Shown piece by piece: positions 7,487-17,449 of a DNA stretch of 32,061 nt. The DNA lies in assembly GCA_943356775.1 (NCBI GenBank), contig CALRFU010000010.1, positions 1 through 32,061 of the forward strand, read 5' to 3'. The position numbers and the translations under genes are program-made. Under the pieces are notes generated by a model. That model saw only the letters and a program-made list of their open reading frames with translations, was not told where the DNA came from and ran no database searches. The stretch is from Candidatus Nomurabacteria bacterium (lineage in GTDB: Bacteria; Patescibacteriota; Minisyncoccia; Phycocordibacterales; UBA2100). Every line of letters begins with the position of its first letter. Position 1 is the stretch's first letter.

Positions 7487-9715
7487 TTATTGGAGCTGGA
7501 GTGTGCCGTTGCGTATTTGTTCGATAAACCTTGCTGCTTGGAGCGCGACATCGGTAGAGAGCTTCGATGCGGCTTCGAGCGCCGCGATGGCTTTCGTGCG
7601 CTCACCCATTCCATAGTAGGCAGCCGCGAGCGTGAAATATCCTTGGACATCTTCTGGATGCGCTTTCACGTATGGCTCCCAGATGGCAGCTATTTTGTCG
7701 TATCGTTTTTGTGCAAGGTAGGCGCTTGTGATGCGTGCGTCTGCTGCCTCGCCCGTCGGAATAATAGGTGCGATCAATTCATTCGCGAGTGCGTCGTTCT
7801 TGGTAGCCAACGCTGCTGCTGCATACAAAATGCGAGCTTGTACATTCTCTGTTTCCAATTCGTAGGCCGAACTGAGATATCGCATCATGCCCGAGACATC
7901 CCCTCGCATCTGCGCATTGCGCGCCAATTCATACAAAATGGATTGCTTTGTCGGAGAAAGAGCAAGTGCATGCTTGAGCGCCTCAGCTCCCGCAACGTAA
8001 TTTCCGAACGAATCGTGGAGAAGTCCCAGGAAGAGCGCCGGTCGCGCATCGAGGGGTGATGCTTCTTGTTGGAGTTTTATTTCTGCCACCGCAAGGTCAT
8101 AGAACGCCTGCTTGGTCTTCACATCGACTCCGGAGATGGAGGATATCTTCGTCGCCATTTGCACGAGCTGCTCCCGCGCTTCCTGCGTGCCCACCGAGCC
8201 TTCAGCTATCGCCTTTTTAATATATTCGAGATTCTTCGAGACTCCTTCGGTGTGAGGACTAATCGCTTGAATGAGTAGACGATTCTGCGCCAAGGCCGAA
8301 GCATTTATCCACGAGGCGGCTCCCCATACGATAAGCGCCGCGACAACGGCGACGACGGGCATGCTCTGCTCTGGCAACGACACGCTCCAGAGGGGGCGGG
8401 CTCCGGCGCTCTTGCGCCACGCGATATAAGCAATAATGAAACCAAAAAGAATATAGCTCATCACGTTGTCGAACACGAACAGGTTGTGGAAAAAGTACCC
8501 AGCCAAGACTCCCGTCAGGATGCTGCTCTCGACAACCGTGAAAGCGGGCGCGACCTTGGCATCCCGTGAACGGCGCCACAGTGCGAGAAGTGCTGCCGCA
8601 AAAATGCTGAGATAGCTGAGGAGGCCGAGAATGCCGCCCGCGACAAGCCAATCGAAGACGACGTTATGCACGCGGTCAAACCATGGCTCTGCTGAATACA
8701 TGCGCGGGTCGTAGTATTTGTCGAATACGACGGCATAATTCTCCTGCCCCCAGCCGAGGAGCGGACGCTCCTTTACCCCTTCCCACGCCATTCCCCAATT
8801 ATAGAAACGAGCTTTGGTCGTACTGTCTGATGCGGAAATTGTCCCAAGACGCTGCAAGAAACTCACATGCTGCACCCATGCTGCGTCGCGCACCAAGAAA
8901 AATCCTCCCGCGAGCACGACGAGACCTACCGTAATACCGAGTGCTGCGCGAGCGAGTTTCTGATGAGAATCGCGCGCAAAGAGCGCAATGAGGACAGCCG
9001 AAATAAAAGCCCCTCCAATAAGCCCGAGAATCGTTCCGCGCGTCGCTGTCAAAAGTAAAACGATACAATCGATGACAAGTACCGAACCATACGCGAAGGA
9101 AAATCCAGATCTCGAACCAGGACGGCTCGCGCCCCAGGCCTGCGCCCACAAGAGAGCTGCAATGAATACGTGGAAGAGCATATACACCGCCAAGTAGATA
9201 GGGTTGCCGAAGGTCGCATCAAGGCGGGAGAGCGACGAGAATCCTGCGGTAAGGCTCGCGACCCCGAAGAGCTGGAGGAAACCATACCCCGCAACTGCGA
9301 TAGAAACCCCGAGCGTGCTCTGAAAGAAAGCGCGCCAGAGCTTCTCGGTATTCAGCATCGAAGAGGCGACGACGACGAGCGTAAAGAGGTGCGCAAGCGT
9401 CACCCACCCATCCATGCGCTCGTAATTGCTCCAAAAACTTTTGAACGGATACGCGCCGAAGGCGTCGGCGAGTGCGATGATGAAGACGAAGAGCGCGAAG
9501 GCAGCGAGTATCCATGACCGGCGCGGACGATACTGCGGATATACGAGCGCGAGCGCGAGCCAGCCCCCCGCCATCACTTCGACGAGAATACGGAAGGCGA
9601 AGTTCTTGCCGGTGATGAATGGGAAGAAGAGTGTCTGTGGAACCAAGAACGGAATAAGAGTGAGGAGGAATAGAAGAGCGATGACGGTCCAGCGGAGAGT
9701 CTTCTCAAGTATCAT
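7487..9715 (-). CDS. O-antigen ligase/polymerase-like polytopic membrane protein with C-terminal TPR domain
   Basis: Likely start MILEKTLRWTVIALLFLLTLIPFLVPQ; GWGQENYAVVFDKYYDPRMYSAEPWFDRVHNVVFDWLVAGGILGLLSYL is Wzy/WaaL-like; TPR-like C-terminus. Track ORF extends to 9958 over the upstream gene. Confidence 0.85.
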   Translation of the reverse strand: MILEKTLRWTVIALLFLLTLIPFLVPQTLFFPFITGKNFAFRILVEVMAGGWLALALVYPQYRPRRSWILAAFALFVFIIALADAFGAYPFKSFWSNYERMDGWVTLAHLFTLVVVASSMLNTEKLWRAFFQSTLGVSIAVAGYGFLQLFGVASLTAGFSSLSRLDATFGNPIYLAVYMLFHVFIAALLWAQAWGASRPGSRSGFSFAYGSVLVIDCIVLLLTATRGTILGLIGGAFISAVLIALFARDSHQKLARAALGITVGLVVLAGGFFLVRDAAWVQHVSFLQRLGTISASDSTTKARFYNWGMAWEGVKERPLLGWGQENYAVVFDKYYDPRMYSAEPWFDRVHNVVFDWLVAGGILGLLSYLSIFAAALLALWRRSRDAKVAPAFTVVESSILTGVLAGYFFHNLFVFDNVMSYILFGFIIAYIAWRKSAGARPLWSVSLPEQSMPVVAVVAALIVWGAASWINASALAQNRLLIQAISPHTEGVSKNLEYIKKAIAEGSVGTQEAREQLVQMATKISSISGVDVKTKQAFYDLAVAEIKLQQEASPLDARPALFLGLLHDSFGNYVAGAEALKHALALSPTKQSILYELARNAQMRGDVSGMMRYLSSAYELETENVQARILYAAAALATKNDALANELIAPIIPTGEAADARITSAYLAQKRYDKIAAIWEPYVKAHPEDVQGYFTLAAAYYGMGERTKAIAALEAASKLSTDVALQAARFIEQIRNGTLQLQ

Positions 9716-9728
9716 AGCGGCAAGTATA

Positions 9729-10595
9729 TCACTGGGTTTTCCGTTTTCTATTTGGGACGCGACCGTGGTCATCCTCGAGCCGGACGATGTCTTCTTCACT
9801 AAATGTCCCGTATGCGACTTCGACAATAACTCCGCCCCTCTTAGAAGACAGCCGGTGTACCTGCTTTTTTCCGACACGGAATACTTCCCCCTTGCGAAGA
9901 GGTATCGTGAGTTCTTCTTTGCCTTCGTGCACTGTTGCGGTCGCGTCGCCCTCGACAAGCAGCCACCATTCTTCGCGATGATGGTGGTACTGCAAGCTCA
10001 AGCGCTTCCCCGGCTTCACATAAATAGTTTTAAGGTTCCATTCTTCGCCTTGATCCCATCCGTAATATTCCCCCCACGGACGGACGCTCTTAGATGCGGG
10101 ACGTCGCGAATTACTAATCATCCATGAAGACGATTGCACCTTGCCTCCCTGTCCCACATTAAAAACCATTTTGATTCCCAGCTTCTTGCACACAGCGACT
10201 TCTGGGACATTTTTTGAGAATCTGTCGCCGCCATTCGCGAAAATATCCGGTCGTACCTTTTCGAGCGTCCGCGAGACGCTTTTGTCGGCATCACCTTTCT
10301 TGTGGTCGGTAAATACGACTTTATCAACGAACGGAAGGTGGCGAATTATTTCTGCACGCTCTTTCTGCGGCATAAATGTAAAGCCCTTCTTGCTGCGGAG
10401 CCAATTGTCATTGTTCATAATGACGACGAGCTTGTCACCGAGCTGCCTCGCTTCGCGAAACATCCGTATATGCCCGATGTGAATCGGGTCAAAGCCGCCC
10501 GATACCGCTACCCAGACGGGACTGCGATTTGTAGCCGCGCTCAGCGCGGACAAATCGGGAGCCCAGACAGGAGATTTCTTCTTCTGCTTCTGCAT
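9729..10595 (-). CDS. Fusion: HIGH-type cytidylyltransferase (N) + mannose-6-phosphate isomerase type II cupin (C)
   Basis: VSGGFDPIHIGHIRMFREARQLGDKLVVIMNND (nucleotidyltransferase) followed by RPWGEYYGWDQGEEWNLKTIYVKPGKRLSLQYHHHREEWWLLVEGDATATV (ManC-type cupin). Start MQKQKKKSP at 10595; alternative at 10631. Confidence 0.88.
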   Translation of the reverse strand: MQKQKKKSPVWAPDLSALSAATNRSPVWVAVSGGFDPIHIGHIRMFREARQLGDKLVVIMNNDNWLRSKKGFTFMPQKERAEIIRHLPFVDKVVFTDHKKGDADKSVSRTLEKVRPDIFANGGDRFSKNVPEVAVCKKLGIKMVFNVGQGGKVQSSSWMISNSRRPASKSVRPWGEYYGWDQGEEWNLKTIYVKPGKRLSLQYHHHREEWWLLVEGDATATVHEGKEELTIPLRKGEVFRVGKKQVHRLSSKRGGVIVEVAYGTFSEEDIVRLEDDHGRVPNRKRKTQ

Positions 10596-10657
10596 TGGCA
10601 GAAGTATGCACTTCCCGGCCTTCCCGTGCAACCAAATCTCCCGTCCGTCCTTATTCT

Positions 10658-10888
10658 TTATTTACCCAGAAGTCTCAGGAAATCCTGCAGGCTAATTCCC
10701 GCTTGTTTCAATATTGTCGCAACCATTTTTCGTGATAAATCGCCCGCATGCATTGGTAGCGTGACCAATTTCTTCGTCAGAGGGTTCTCGAGCCTTAGGT
10801 GGCTACCGACTTGGCGTACAACGAAAAAGCCGGCCCTTTGGAGTACCCGCAGCATAATGCGTACTCCGATTATCGGAATGATGCTCAT
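10658..10888 (-). CDS. hicA: HicA/YcfA-family mRNA interferase toxin
   Basis: LRVLQRAGFFVVRQVGSHLRLENPLTKKLVTLPMHAGDLSRKMVATILKQAGIS, with the GSH catalytic-His motif. Confidence 0.85.
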   Translation of the reverse strand: MSIIPIIGVRIMLRVLQRAGFFVVRQVGSHLRLENPLTKKLVTLPMHAGDLSRKMVATILKQAGISLQDFLRLLGK

Positions 10889-11130
10889 GCTACCTGGTAT
10901 TTATTATTCTTTACGGCAACAGACAGCGGAGACTCGATGGCAGTCGTCTCGATCATGAGCTCAAGCGCTTCTTTGGCCATCGCTTTCGCATGAGTCAAAT
11001 TCTTACCCCACGTCACGACACCTTTGATATCTTTTGCTACCACGACGTATCCTTTTGTATCCTTTTCGAACACGCAGACGTGAGATCCGAATCGAGTCTT
11101 GATTATGTGGTTCTCCTTCTTAATAGCCAT
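10885..11130 (-). CDS. hicB: HicB-family antitoxin
   Basis: MAIKKENHIIKTRFGSHVCVFEKDTKGYVVVAKDIKGVVTWGKNLTHAKAMAKEALELMIE; 4-nt overlap with hicA start. Confidence 0.75.
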   Translation of the reverse strand: MAIKKENHIIKTRFGSHVCVFEKDTKGYVVVAKDIKGVVTWGKNLTHAKAMAKEALELMIETTAIESPLSVAVKNNKYQVA

Positions 11131-11239
11131 AAGTATATTATCAGGATAGCTTTCACGCAATACACTGAAGGCGGGGTCCGATGACTGATTTCCCTTGCGA
11201 AATAAGCCCGCCGAGGCTACCATGCACAGACAAATCACT

Positions 11240-12280
11240 ATGAAAAAAGCCCTTATAACAGGAATCACCGGCCAAGACGGCTCCTACCTCGCAGAATTGC
11301 TGCTTGAAAAGGGCTATGAGGTGCATGGAATCATTCGCCGTTCCAGCAGCTTCAACACCGGTCGCATCGAGAATATCCTGCAAGATCCTCACGAGAAGGA
11401 TGTCCGGCTGTTTCTCCATTACGGCGACCTATCTGATACAAGTAGTTTGAACCGCATCCTCGAGAGAGTGAAGCCGGATGAGATATATCACCTCGGCGCG
11501 CAAAGCCATGTGCGCGTAAGCTTCGACATCCCCGAATATACCGCCGATGTGGATGCGCTCGGTACGTTGCGCATGCTCGATGCGATTCGTGAGACCGGAA
11601 TCAAGACGCGTTTCTATCAGGCCTCATCTTCCGAGATGTTTGGCAAGGCTGCGGAGGTTCCGCAAAAGGAGACAACCCCATTCCATCCGCGCTCACCGTA
11701 TGGATGCGCGAAGGTTTTCGGATTCTGGATTGCGAAGAATTATCGCGAGAGCTACGGGCTCTTTGCAGTCAACGGAATCCTCTTCAATCACGAATCACCT
11801 CGTCGTGGCGAGACATTCGTCACACGCAAAGTGACCGCAGGAATGTCGCGGATCAAGTGTGGTATGCAGGAAAAGATCTACCTCGGCAATCTCGACGCAA
11901 AACGAGATTGGGGCTACGCAAAAGATTATGTGGAAGGTATGTGGCGCATGCTTCAGCAGAAAACGCCCGATGATTACATCCTTGCGACGGGCGAGACACA
12001 CTCCGTCCGCGAGCTCGTCGAAGAGGCGGGGAAGATTTTGGGATTTGATATCGTGTGGAAAGGAAAAGGTAAGGAAGAAAAAGGTATCGACAAGAAGACA
12101 GGCAAGACGCTCGTCGAAATAGACCCGCACTACTACCGCCCCGCAGAAGTCGACATCCTCCTCGGTGACGCAACGAAGGCGAAGAAAAAACTCGGCTGGA
12201 AGCCGAAGGTCAAATTCAAAGAGCTTATCCGCATCATGATAGAAGCTGACCTCGCGAGTTTGGACAAAAAAGACGCATGA
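11240..12280 (+). CDS. gmd: GDP-mannose 4,6-dehydratase
   Basis: [81 protein letters not shown]. Confidence 0.96.
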   Translation: MKKALITGITGQDGSYLAELLLEKGYEVHGIIRRSSSFNTGRIENILQDPHEKDVRLFLHYGDLSDTSSLNRILERVKPDEIYHLGAQSHVRVSFDIPEYTADVDALGTLRMLDAIRETGIKTRFYQASSSEMFGKAAEVPQKETTPFHPRSPYGCAKVFGFWIAKNYRESYGLFAVNGILFNHESPRRGETFVTRKVTAGMSRIKCGMQEKIYLGNLDAKRDWGYAKDYVEGMWRMLQQKTPDDYILATGETHSVRELVEEAGKILGFDIVWKGKGKEEKGIDKKTGKTLVEIDPHYYRPAEVDILLGDATKAKKKLGWKPKVKFKELIRIMIEADLASLDKKDA

Positions 12281-12753
12281 GTGAAAAACGTGTAGGAGGA
12301 ATGGTGCCGCTTGAGCGCTACCGCGCTGCGATGGAGGAGTTCCCTATCGTTACCGTCGACGTCGTCTTCCTGAGCGCGGACAAGAAGAAGATTCTTCTAG
12401 GCAAGCGCCTCAATGAACCGTACGCGGGAATGTTCTACAGCTTTGGCGGACGCTTCTATAAGAACGAAAGTTTCTTGGAAGCTGCAGAACGCATTCCGAA
12501 GCAGGAACTTGGCCTTTCGGTTCCTCCAGAGAGACTTTTATTTGCGGGCGTTCTGAACGAGATAAACGACTCTTCAATCTTTGAAGGGGTGAACTACCAC
12601 GCCGTCGATGTATACTTTGTATGTATTCTCGAAGACGAGGCAGTGACACTCGACAGTCAGCACAGTGAGGTGCAGTGGTTGCCTATCGACGCGCCCGACC
12701 TGCACCCCAACGTCCGTGCCCGCATTACCGGCGCACTTGCGGCACTCAAGTAA
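12277..12753 (+). CDS. GDP-mannose mannosyl hydrolase-like Nudix protein
   Basis: [59 protein letters not shown]; Gmm/NudD-like; ATGA overlap with gmd. Confidence 0.88.
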   Translation: MSEKRVGGMVPLERYRAAMEEFPIVTVDVVFLSADKKKILLGKRLNEPYAGMFYSFGGRFYKNESFLEAAERIPKQELGLSVPPERLLFAGVLNEINDSSIFEGVNYHAVDVYFVCILEDEAVTLDSQHSEVQWLPIDAPDLHPNVRARITGALAALK

Positions 12754-12756
12754 GAC

Positions 12757-13692
12757 ATGGAGAAAGATGCAAAAATTTATGTCGCAGGGCACCGCGGACT
12801 AGCGGGCTCTGCCATCGTGCGCAATCTGGAGAAAAACGGCTATACGAATATAGTCGCACGCACGCACGAGGAGCTCGAACTCATGGATGCGGAAGCGGTC
12901 CGACTCTTTTTCGAGACTGAGAAACCCGAGTATGTCTTCCTCGCAGCCGCTCGCGTTGGTGGCATTCTTGCCAACAATACGTATCCAGCGGATTTCTTCC
13001 GTGAGAATATCATCGTTCAGACCAACGTGCTGCATCAGGCGCATCTCTCTGGCGTAAAAAAACTCCTTTTCCTTGGCAGCTCCTGCATCTATCCCAAACT
13101 CGCTCCTCAGCCGATAAAAGAGGAATACCTCATGACAGGGCCTTTGGAGGAGACGAACAGTGGCTATGCGCTAGCCAAGATTGCCGGCATAGAGATGTGT
13201 CAGGCCTACAGACGCCAATTCGGTTCCAACTTTATCGCCGTGATGCCGACGAATCTCTATGGTCCCTACGACAACTTCTCTCCCGAGCGCGGACACGTGC
13301 TGCCAGCCCTCTTGAGACGTTTCCACGAAGCGAAAAACTCGGGCATCTCTTCGGTCACCGTGTGGGGCACAGGCGCGCCGAAACGGGAGTTTTTGCATTC
13401 TGAAGATCTGGGGAACGCCTCTGTATTCCTCATGGAAACGTACAATGACCCCTCAATTATCAACGTCGGCGCGGGCACTGACGTATCAATCAAGGAATTG
13501 GCCGAGCAGGTAAAGGATACGGTGGGATACTCCGGAGATATCATGTGGGACACCTCGAAACCCGACGGAACACCGCGCAAGCTTCTCGACGTGAGCAAGC
13601 TTCACGCTCTCGGCTGGCATCACTCCATAGAGCTGCCGGAGGGCCTCAGAAGTACGTACGAATGGTACGTGAAGAACGTGGCAGAGAAATAA
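12757..13692 (+). CDS. fcl: GDP-L-fucose synthase
   Basis: [89 protein letters not shown]. Confidence 0.95.
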   Translation: MEKDAKIYVAGHRGLAGSAIVRNLEKNGYTNIVARTHEELELMDAEAVRLFFETEKPEYVFLAAARVGGILANNTYPADFFRENIIVQTNVLHQAHLSGVKKLLFLGSSCIYPKLAPQPIKEEYLMTGPLEETNSGYALAKIAGIEMCQAYRRQFGSNFIAVMPTNLYGPYDNFSPERGHVLPALLRRFHEAKNSGISSVTVWGTGAPKREFLHSEDLGNASVFLMETYNDPSIINVGAGTDVSIKELAEQVKDTVGYSGDIMWDTSKPDGTPRKLLDVSKLHALGWHHSIELPEGLRSTYEWYVKNVAEK

Positions 13693-13788
13693 TCTCACTA
13701 AAAACTGCCCGCACCGAAGTCATTCTAAGAGGATTCGAAGATGGGTTAAAAACTCACTAATGTGTGATATTATGTTGGTCTTTCCCAT

Positions 13789-14760
13789 ATGAAAAAAGCG
13801 ATCATTAGCGGAGTAACTGGTCAGGATGGTTCATATTTGGCGGAGCTTCTTCTCTCAAAAGGATACGAGGTGCACGGGATAATGCGCCGCCTCTCTTCTT
13901 TTGCCTCAGCTCGGATAGATCATCTCATTGTCGGAAATCCAAATTTTCACACGTACCACGGTGATCTTACCGACAGCCCATCAATATCCGGCATAATTTC
14001 AGAAGTTAAGCCTGATGAATTCTATAACCTCGGGGCCATGTCTCACGTAAAAGTATCCTTCGAGGTGCCGCAATACACCCTCGAGTCGAACGCGGTCGGT
14101 GTATTAAATGTTCTTGAAGCCCTAAGGAAATTATCCCCTCATACCAAATTTTATCAGGCGTCGAGTTCGGAAATGTTTGGTGTGCCGGGGACGCCTGCTC
14201 CATATAACGAAAATACTCCGATGATACCCCAGAGTCCTTATGGACTCTCGAAACTGGCGGCCTTTCACCTCACGAGACAGTACAGAGATGGGTATGGCAT
14301 GTTTGCCACCACGGGAATACTCTTCAATCACGAGAGCCCGAGACGTGGGGGTACGTTCGTCACAAAAAAGGTCAGCAAGGCGGTGGCAAAGATTAAGCTC
14401 GGTCTACAAGATTCTCTCGTATTAGGCAATTTGGACGCCAAGCGCGACTGGGGATGGGCGCCCGAGTTTGTGGAGGCTATCTATCTGATAATGCAGCAGG
14501 AAAAGCCTGATATCTACGTCGTGGCGACTGGAGAGACTCATACAATAAGAGAGTTCGTCGAAGAAGCGTTCTCATATGTGGGGCTTGAGTCGAAAAAGTT
14601 CGTACGAATAGACGACAAATACAAACGACCCAACGAAGTGCCCTTGCTTTTGGGAGATGCCTCGAAGATAGAGAAGCTTGGATGGAAACCGAAAATGAAG
14701 TTCCACGAAATCGTCCGAGCAATGGTGGATTATGACCTAGCGCACCCAAATGAGAACTGA
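13789..14760 (+). CDS. Second GDP-mannose 4,6-dehydratase-like SDR (paralog)
   Basis: [81 protein letters not shown]. Confidence 0.92.
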   Translation: MKKAIISGVTGQDGSYLAELLLSKGYEVHGIMRRLSSFASARIDHLIVGNPNFHTYHGDLTDSPSISGIISEVKPDEFYNLGAMSHVKVSFEVPQYTLESNAVGVLNVLEALRKLSPHTKFYQASSSEMFGVPGTPAPYNENTPMIPQSPYGLSKLAAFHLTRQYRDGYGMFATTGILFNHESPRRGGTFVTKKVSKAVAKIKLGLQDSLVLGNLDAKRDWGWAPEFVEAIYLIMQQEKPDIYVVATGETHTIREFVEEAFSYVGLESKKFVRIDDKYKRPNEVPLLLGDASKIEKLGWKPKMKFHEIVRAMVDYDLAHPNEN

Positions 14761-15139
14761 AATTAAATCGGGAGGAGAAATCTTTGCAGTTATCGTGGAC
14801 CTTGCATCAATCCAAGAGGGCGCGTTTCCTGCCACGGATCCGGCGTGGTCCATCCAATTACTCCTCATGAACCGCAAGAAAGACCATGTGGTCGCAAAAC
14901 ACACCCACAAAAAAATCGCGAAGACTACCCAGCAACCTCAGGAGGCTATCGTTGTGATGAAGGGTGCGATCGAGGCCAGTATTTTTGATGAGAAAGGAGA
15001 CCTGATTGAGAAGAAGAACATTACGGCTGGCCAATGTCTGCTCATGATACGGGGTGGTCACGAAGTGGGGATCATCGAAGATGCCCTCATGTACGCATTT
15101 AAAGATGGTCCCTTTATCGAAGATACAATCACCCTATGA
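14750..15139 (+). CDS. Small cupin-like protein
   Basis: 129 aa; HVVAKHTHKK...EAIVVMKGAIEASIFDEKGDLIEKKNITAGQCLLMIRGGHEV; overlaps neighbours at both ends. Confidence 0.65.
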   Translation: MRTEIKSGGEIFAVIVDLASIQEGAFPATDPAWSIQLLLMNRKKDHVVAKHTHKKIAKTTQQPQEAIVVMKGAIEASIFDEKGDLIEKKNITAGQCLLMIRGGHEVGIIEDALMYAFKDGPFIEDTITL

Positions 15140-16341
15140 AGGTCACGAATTGTCATCTGTGCGGCTCTAGCGAGCTGGAGAAGGTCCTCGACCTTGGATT
15201 CCATCCGCTCGCGGACTTCTTTCTCAAAGAGAGTCAGCTTCAAGAAGCGGAGAGACGCTATCCTCTTTCCGTACTTCTCTGCCGGAATTGCGGACATGGG
15301 ATGAACAGTTTCGTCGTCCCCGCAGAAGTCCGCTATCAAGAAAACGACTACAGCTACGACTCCGGCAATTCTAAAATCTCAGTAGGACACTTCACCGATA
15401 TGGCGAAGGAGGTAAGCGAGCGAGCGGGAGTACAGAAGGGAGAACTCGTAGTGGATATCGGCAGCAACATAGGCACTCTCCTCGGTGCATTCAAAGATCT
15501 TGGGGCATCTATCCAAGGAGTAGATCCAGCTCCAAACATCGTAGCGCTTGCCGAGAAGAATGGCATTCCTACGATCAACGATTTCTTCAACGATTCGTCC
15601 GCCAAAATGATCTTGAAAAAAGGTCGTGCAAAAGCAATTACGATAACGAACGCATTCAATCACATTTCCCCTCTCGATGAATTCATGGAATCCGTAGTTT
15701 CCGTCTTGGACAAAAGCGGCAGCTTCGTAATTGAACTTCCTTACTTCCTAGAAGTCATCAGGAAAAAACATTTTGACGTCGTGTACCTTGAGCACGTCTC
15801 GTATGTCGCGGTGAAGCCTCTCGTACCCTTTTTCAAAAAGTTCGGTCTTTCTATAACCCATCTTGAGGAAAATGACTACATGAGCGGATCGATACGGATC
15901 TTTGTCGGATATGGTGAGGAAAGTCCGCTGGTAAAAAAGCAGATCGCGCTCGAACAGGAGTCGGGACTCTACGATGTGGACACTTGGAAGAAATTCGCGG
16001 CAAGCGTTCGAGACTGCAAGATACATTTGCTGAAAGAATTGGTTGATGCTCGATCAGGAGGCGGGAAAGTTGTCGCGATAGGTGCAGCTGCAAAAGGAAA
16101 TACGCTTTTAAACTACTGCGGCATAGACACCACATTGATCGACTTCGCCACCGACGCATCCCCATTAAAAATCGGCAAATATACTCCCGGTTCACACCTT
16201 CCGATACGCTCTGACGACGCTATAAGCGAAGAGGTCACTCACGCTCTCATTCTCGCTTGGAATATCGCAGATTTCTTGAAAAGCAAAATCTCTCCCAAAT
16301 TTCCCCACTTGAAATTCATCACCCCTCACGTCGTAGAGTGA
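15136..16341 (+). CDS. NDP-sugar C-methyltransferase family protein
   Basis: N-terminal CxxC zinc site CHLCGSSELEKVLDLGFHPLADFF...CRNCGH, SAM motif VVDIGSNIGTLLGAFK, C-terminal domain GAAAKGNTLLNYCGID. Confidence 0.9.
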   Translation: MKVTNCHLCGSSELEKVLDLGFHPLADFFLKESQLQEAERRYPLSVLLCRNCGHGMNSFVVPAEVRYQENDYSYDSGNSKISVGHFTDMAKEVSERAGVQKGELVVDIGSNIGTLLGAFKDLGASIQGVDPAPNIVALAEKNGIPTINDFFNDSSAKMILKKGRAKAITITNAFNHISPLDEFMESVVSVLDKSGSFVIELPYFLEVIRKKHFDVVYLEHVSYVAVKPLVPFFKKFGLSITHLEENDYMSGSIRIFVGYGEESPLVKKQIALEQESGLYDVDTWKKFAASVRDCKIHLLKELVDARSGGGKVVAIGAAAKGNTLLNYCGIDTTLIDFATDASPLKIGKYTPGSHLPIRSDDAISEEVTHALILAWNIADFLKSKISPKFPHLKFITPHVVE

Positions 16342-16347
16342 CCGGCT

Positions 16348-17448
16348 CTAGTGGATTCCCGTGAAATCCAGAACTTTGTTCGTAAACTGAGCCCACCCGT
16401 GTTTCTCTTCCGCAATCGCCCGGTGAGCTTTCGCTTGCATAAGTAGTTCTGCCTCATTCACTTCCTGTAGGTGCTGTAGAACGCGGATATTGTGCTCCGT
16501 ATCGTTGGTGCGCAGAGTTGCGAGGGCTGGATAGTCGTACCCCGTTTCCGGCGTACACGCAATCGCAAGCCCGAAACACATCTGTTCCACGATGGTCGTC
16601 GCCTGAGGGTCAGCAGTGCTGACATTCACAAAGATGTCGTACTCGCTCGCAAGCTTTTTCATATATTCAGGCGTGAGCGTTGCAAAGTTCGCAAGCTTCT
16701 TCCACCCCGCTACCTCGCCACCGCCTATATGAGCAAATTCGTACTGCGGCATTGCTGCTGCAATCCGCTCTAATTCAGCAGTATTTTTGTACCACGCTGT
16801 ATGGCCGATATAGAGATACTTGCGCTTGCCCTTTGGATTGAAACTCTTTTTGACGAGCGGATACTCTGATGCGTCAATACCCATGCGGGTTACGTGGATT
16901 TTCTTAAGTTGTCCGAGATCCGCAAACGGTGATTTTTTCTCCCAATCACGCTCCCAAATCTCCCCACCTATGAAAACAGCTCCACCGCCTGCGACATTGT
17001 TATCCCGCAACAAATCCTTCCAGAAGAGTGAGTATTGGGCATCGTGCGAGTAGGGCATCATCAGAAAGTTTCGAGCGCCCGGGTACTTGCGTATGGTCCT
17101 CGAGGTCACCGACTCGGTGTCGTCTGTATCCGCTCGTGTGACACCGAAGCCGCCGCGTGGCACGGGCTGCCCGATAAATATATCCCCCGGCATAAGACGC
17201 GCGACTGTGTGCTCATACAAACTATAGAGCCGGACATCGTATCCGCGTGCGCGAATGGCGTCGAGAAGGTTGTGCGTGATGCTATGCGGCGCACGTATCG
17301 GGTGCTGCCACGGAATGAGTGCATCGTGTGCAAACCGATGGAGCGGAGTTATGTGCATCAGTCGAAGCGCTTTGTCGAGCGCGCGCCTGGCGCGCGTTCG
17401 ACCGAATGGGATCGTATACGCGAGATGCACGATGGGCTTTCGCGACAT
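16348..17448 (-). CDS. Glycosyltransferase (GT4-like)
   Basis: KYLYIGHTAWYKNTAELERIAAAMPQYEFAHIGGGE; EYDIFVNVSTADPQATTIVEQMCFGLAIACTPETGYDYP. Confidence 0.8.
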   Translation of the reverse strand: MSRKPIVHLAYTIPFGRTRARRALDKALRLMHITPLHRFAHDALIPWQHPIRAPHSITHNLLDAIRARGYDVRLYSLYEHTVARLMPGDIFIGQPVPRGGFGVTRADTDDTESVTSRTIRKYPGARNFLMMPYSHDAQYSLFWKDLLRDNNVAGGGAVFIGGEIWERDWEKKSPFADLGQLKKIHVTRMGIDASEYPLVKKSFNPKGKRKYLYIGHTAWYKNTAELERIAAAMPQYEFAHIGGGEVAGWKKLANFATLTPEYMKKLASEYDIFVNVSTADPQATTIVEQMCFGLAIACTPETGYDYPALATLRTNDTEHNIRVLQHLQEVNEAELLMQAKAHRAIAEEKHGWAQFTNKVLDFTGIH

Positions 17449-17449
17449 A

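Noticed and set aside
7328-8059. + strand ORF of 243 aa
   Set aside because: Antisense to the ligase/TPR gene C-terminus; Arg/Cys-rich with no recognisable domain; the - strand frame has clear family features.
9426-10127. + strand ORF of 233 aa
   Set aside because: Antisense across two well-supported - strand genes; composition typical of a shadow frame.
13745-13780. Promoter upstream of the second gmd (GTGTGATATTATG extended -10-like)
   Set aside because: Plausible but the -35 is not clear; insufficient to list as a feature.
16335-16351. TAGAG/CTCTA inverted repeat spanning convergent stops as a terminator
   Set aside because: Only 5 bp stem, no T-tract on either side; too weak to call.
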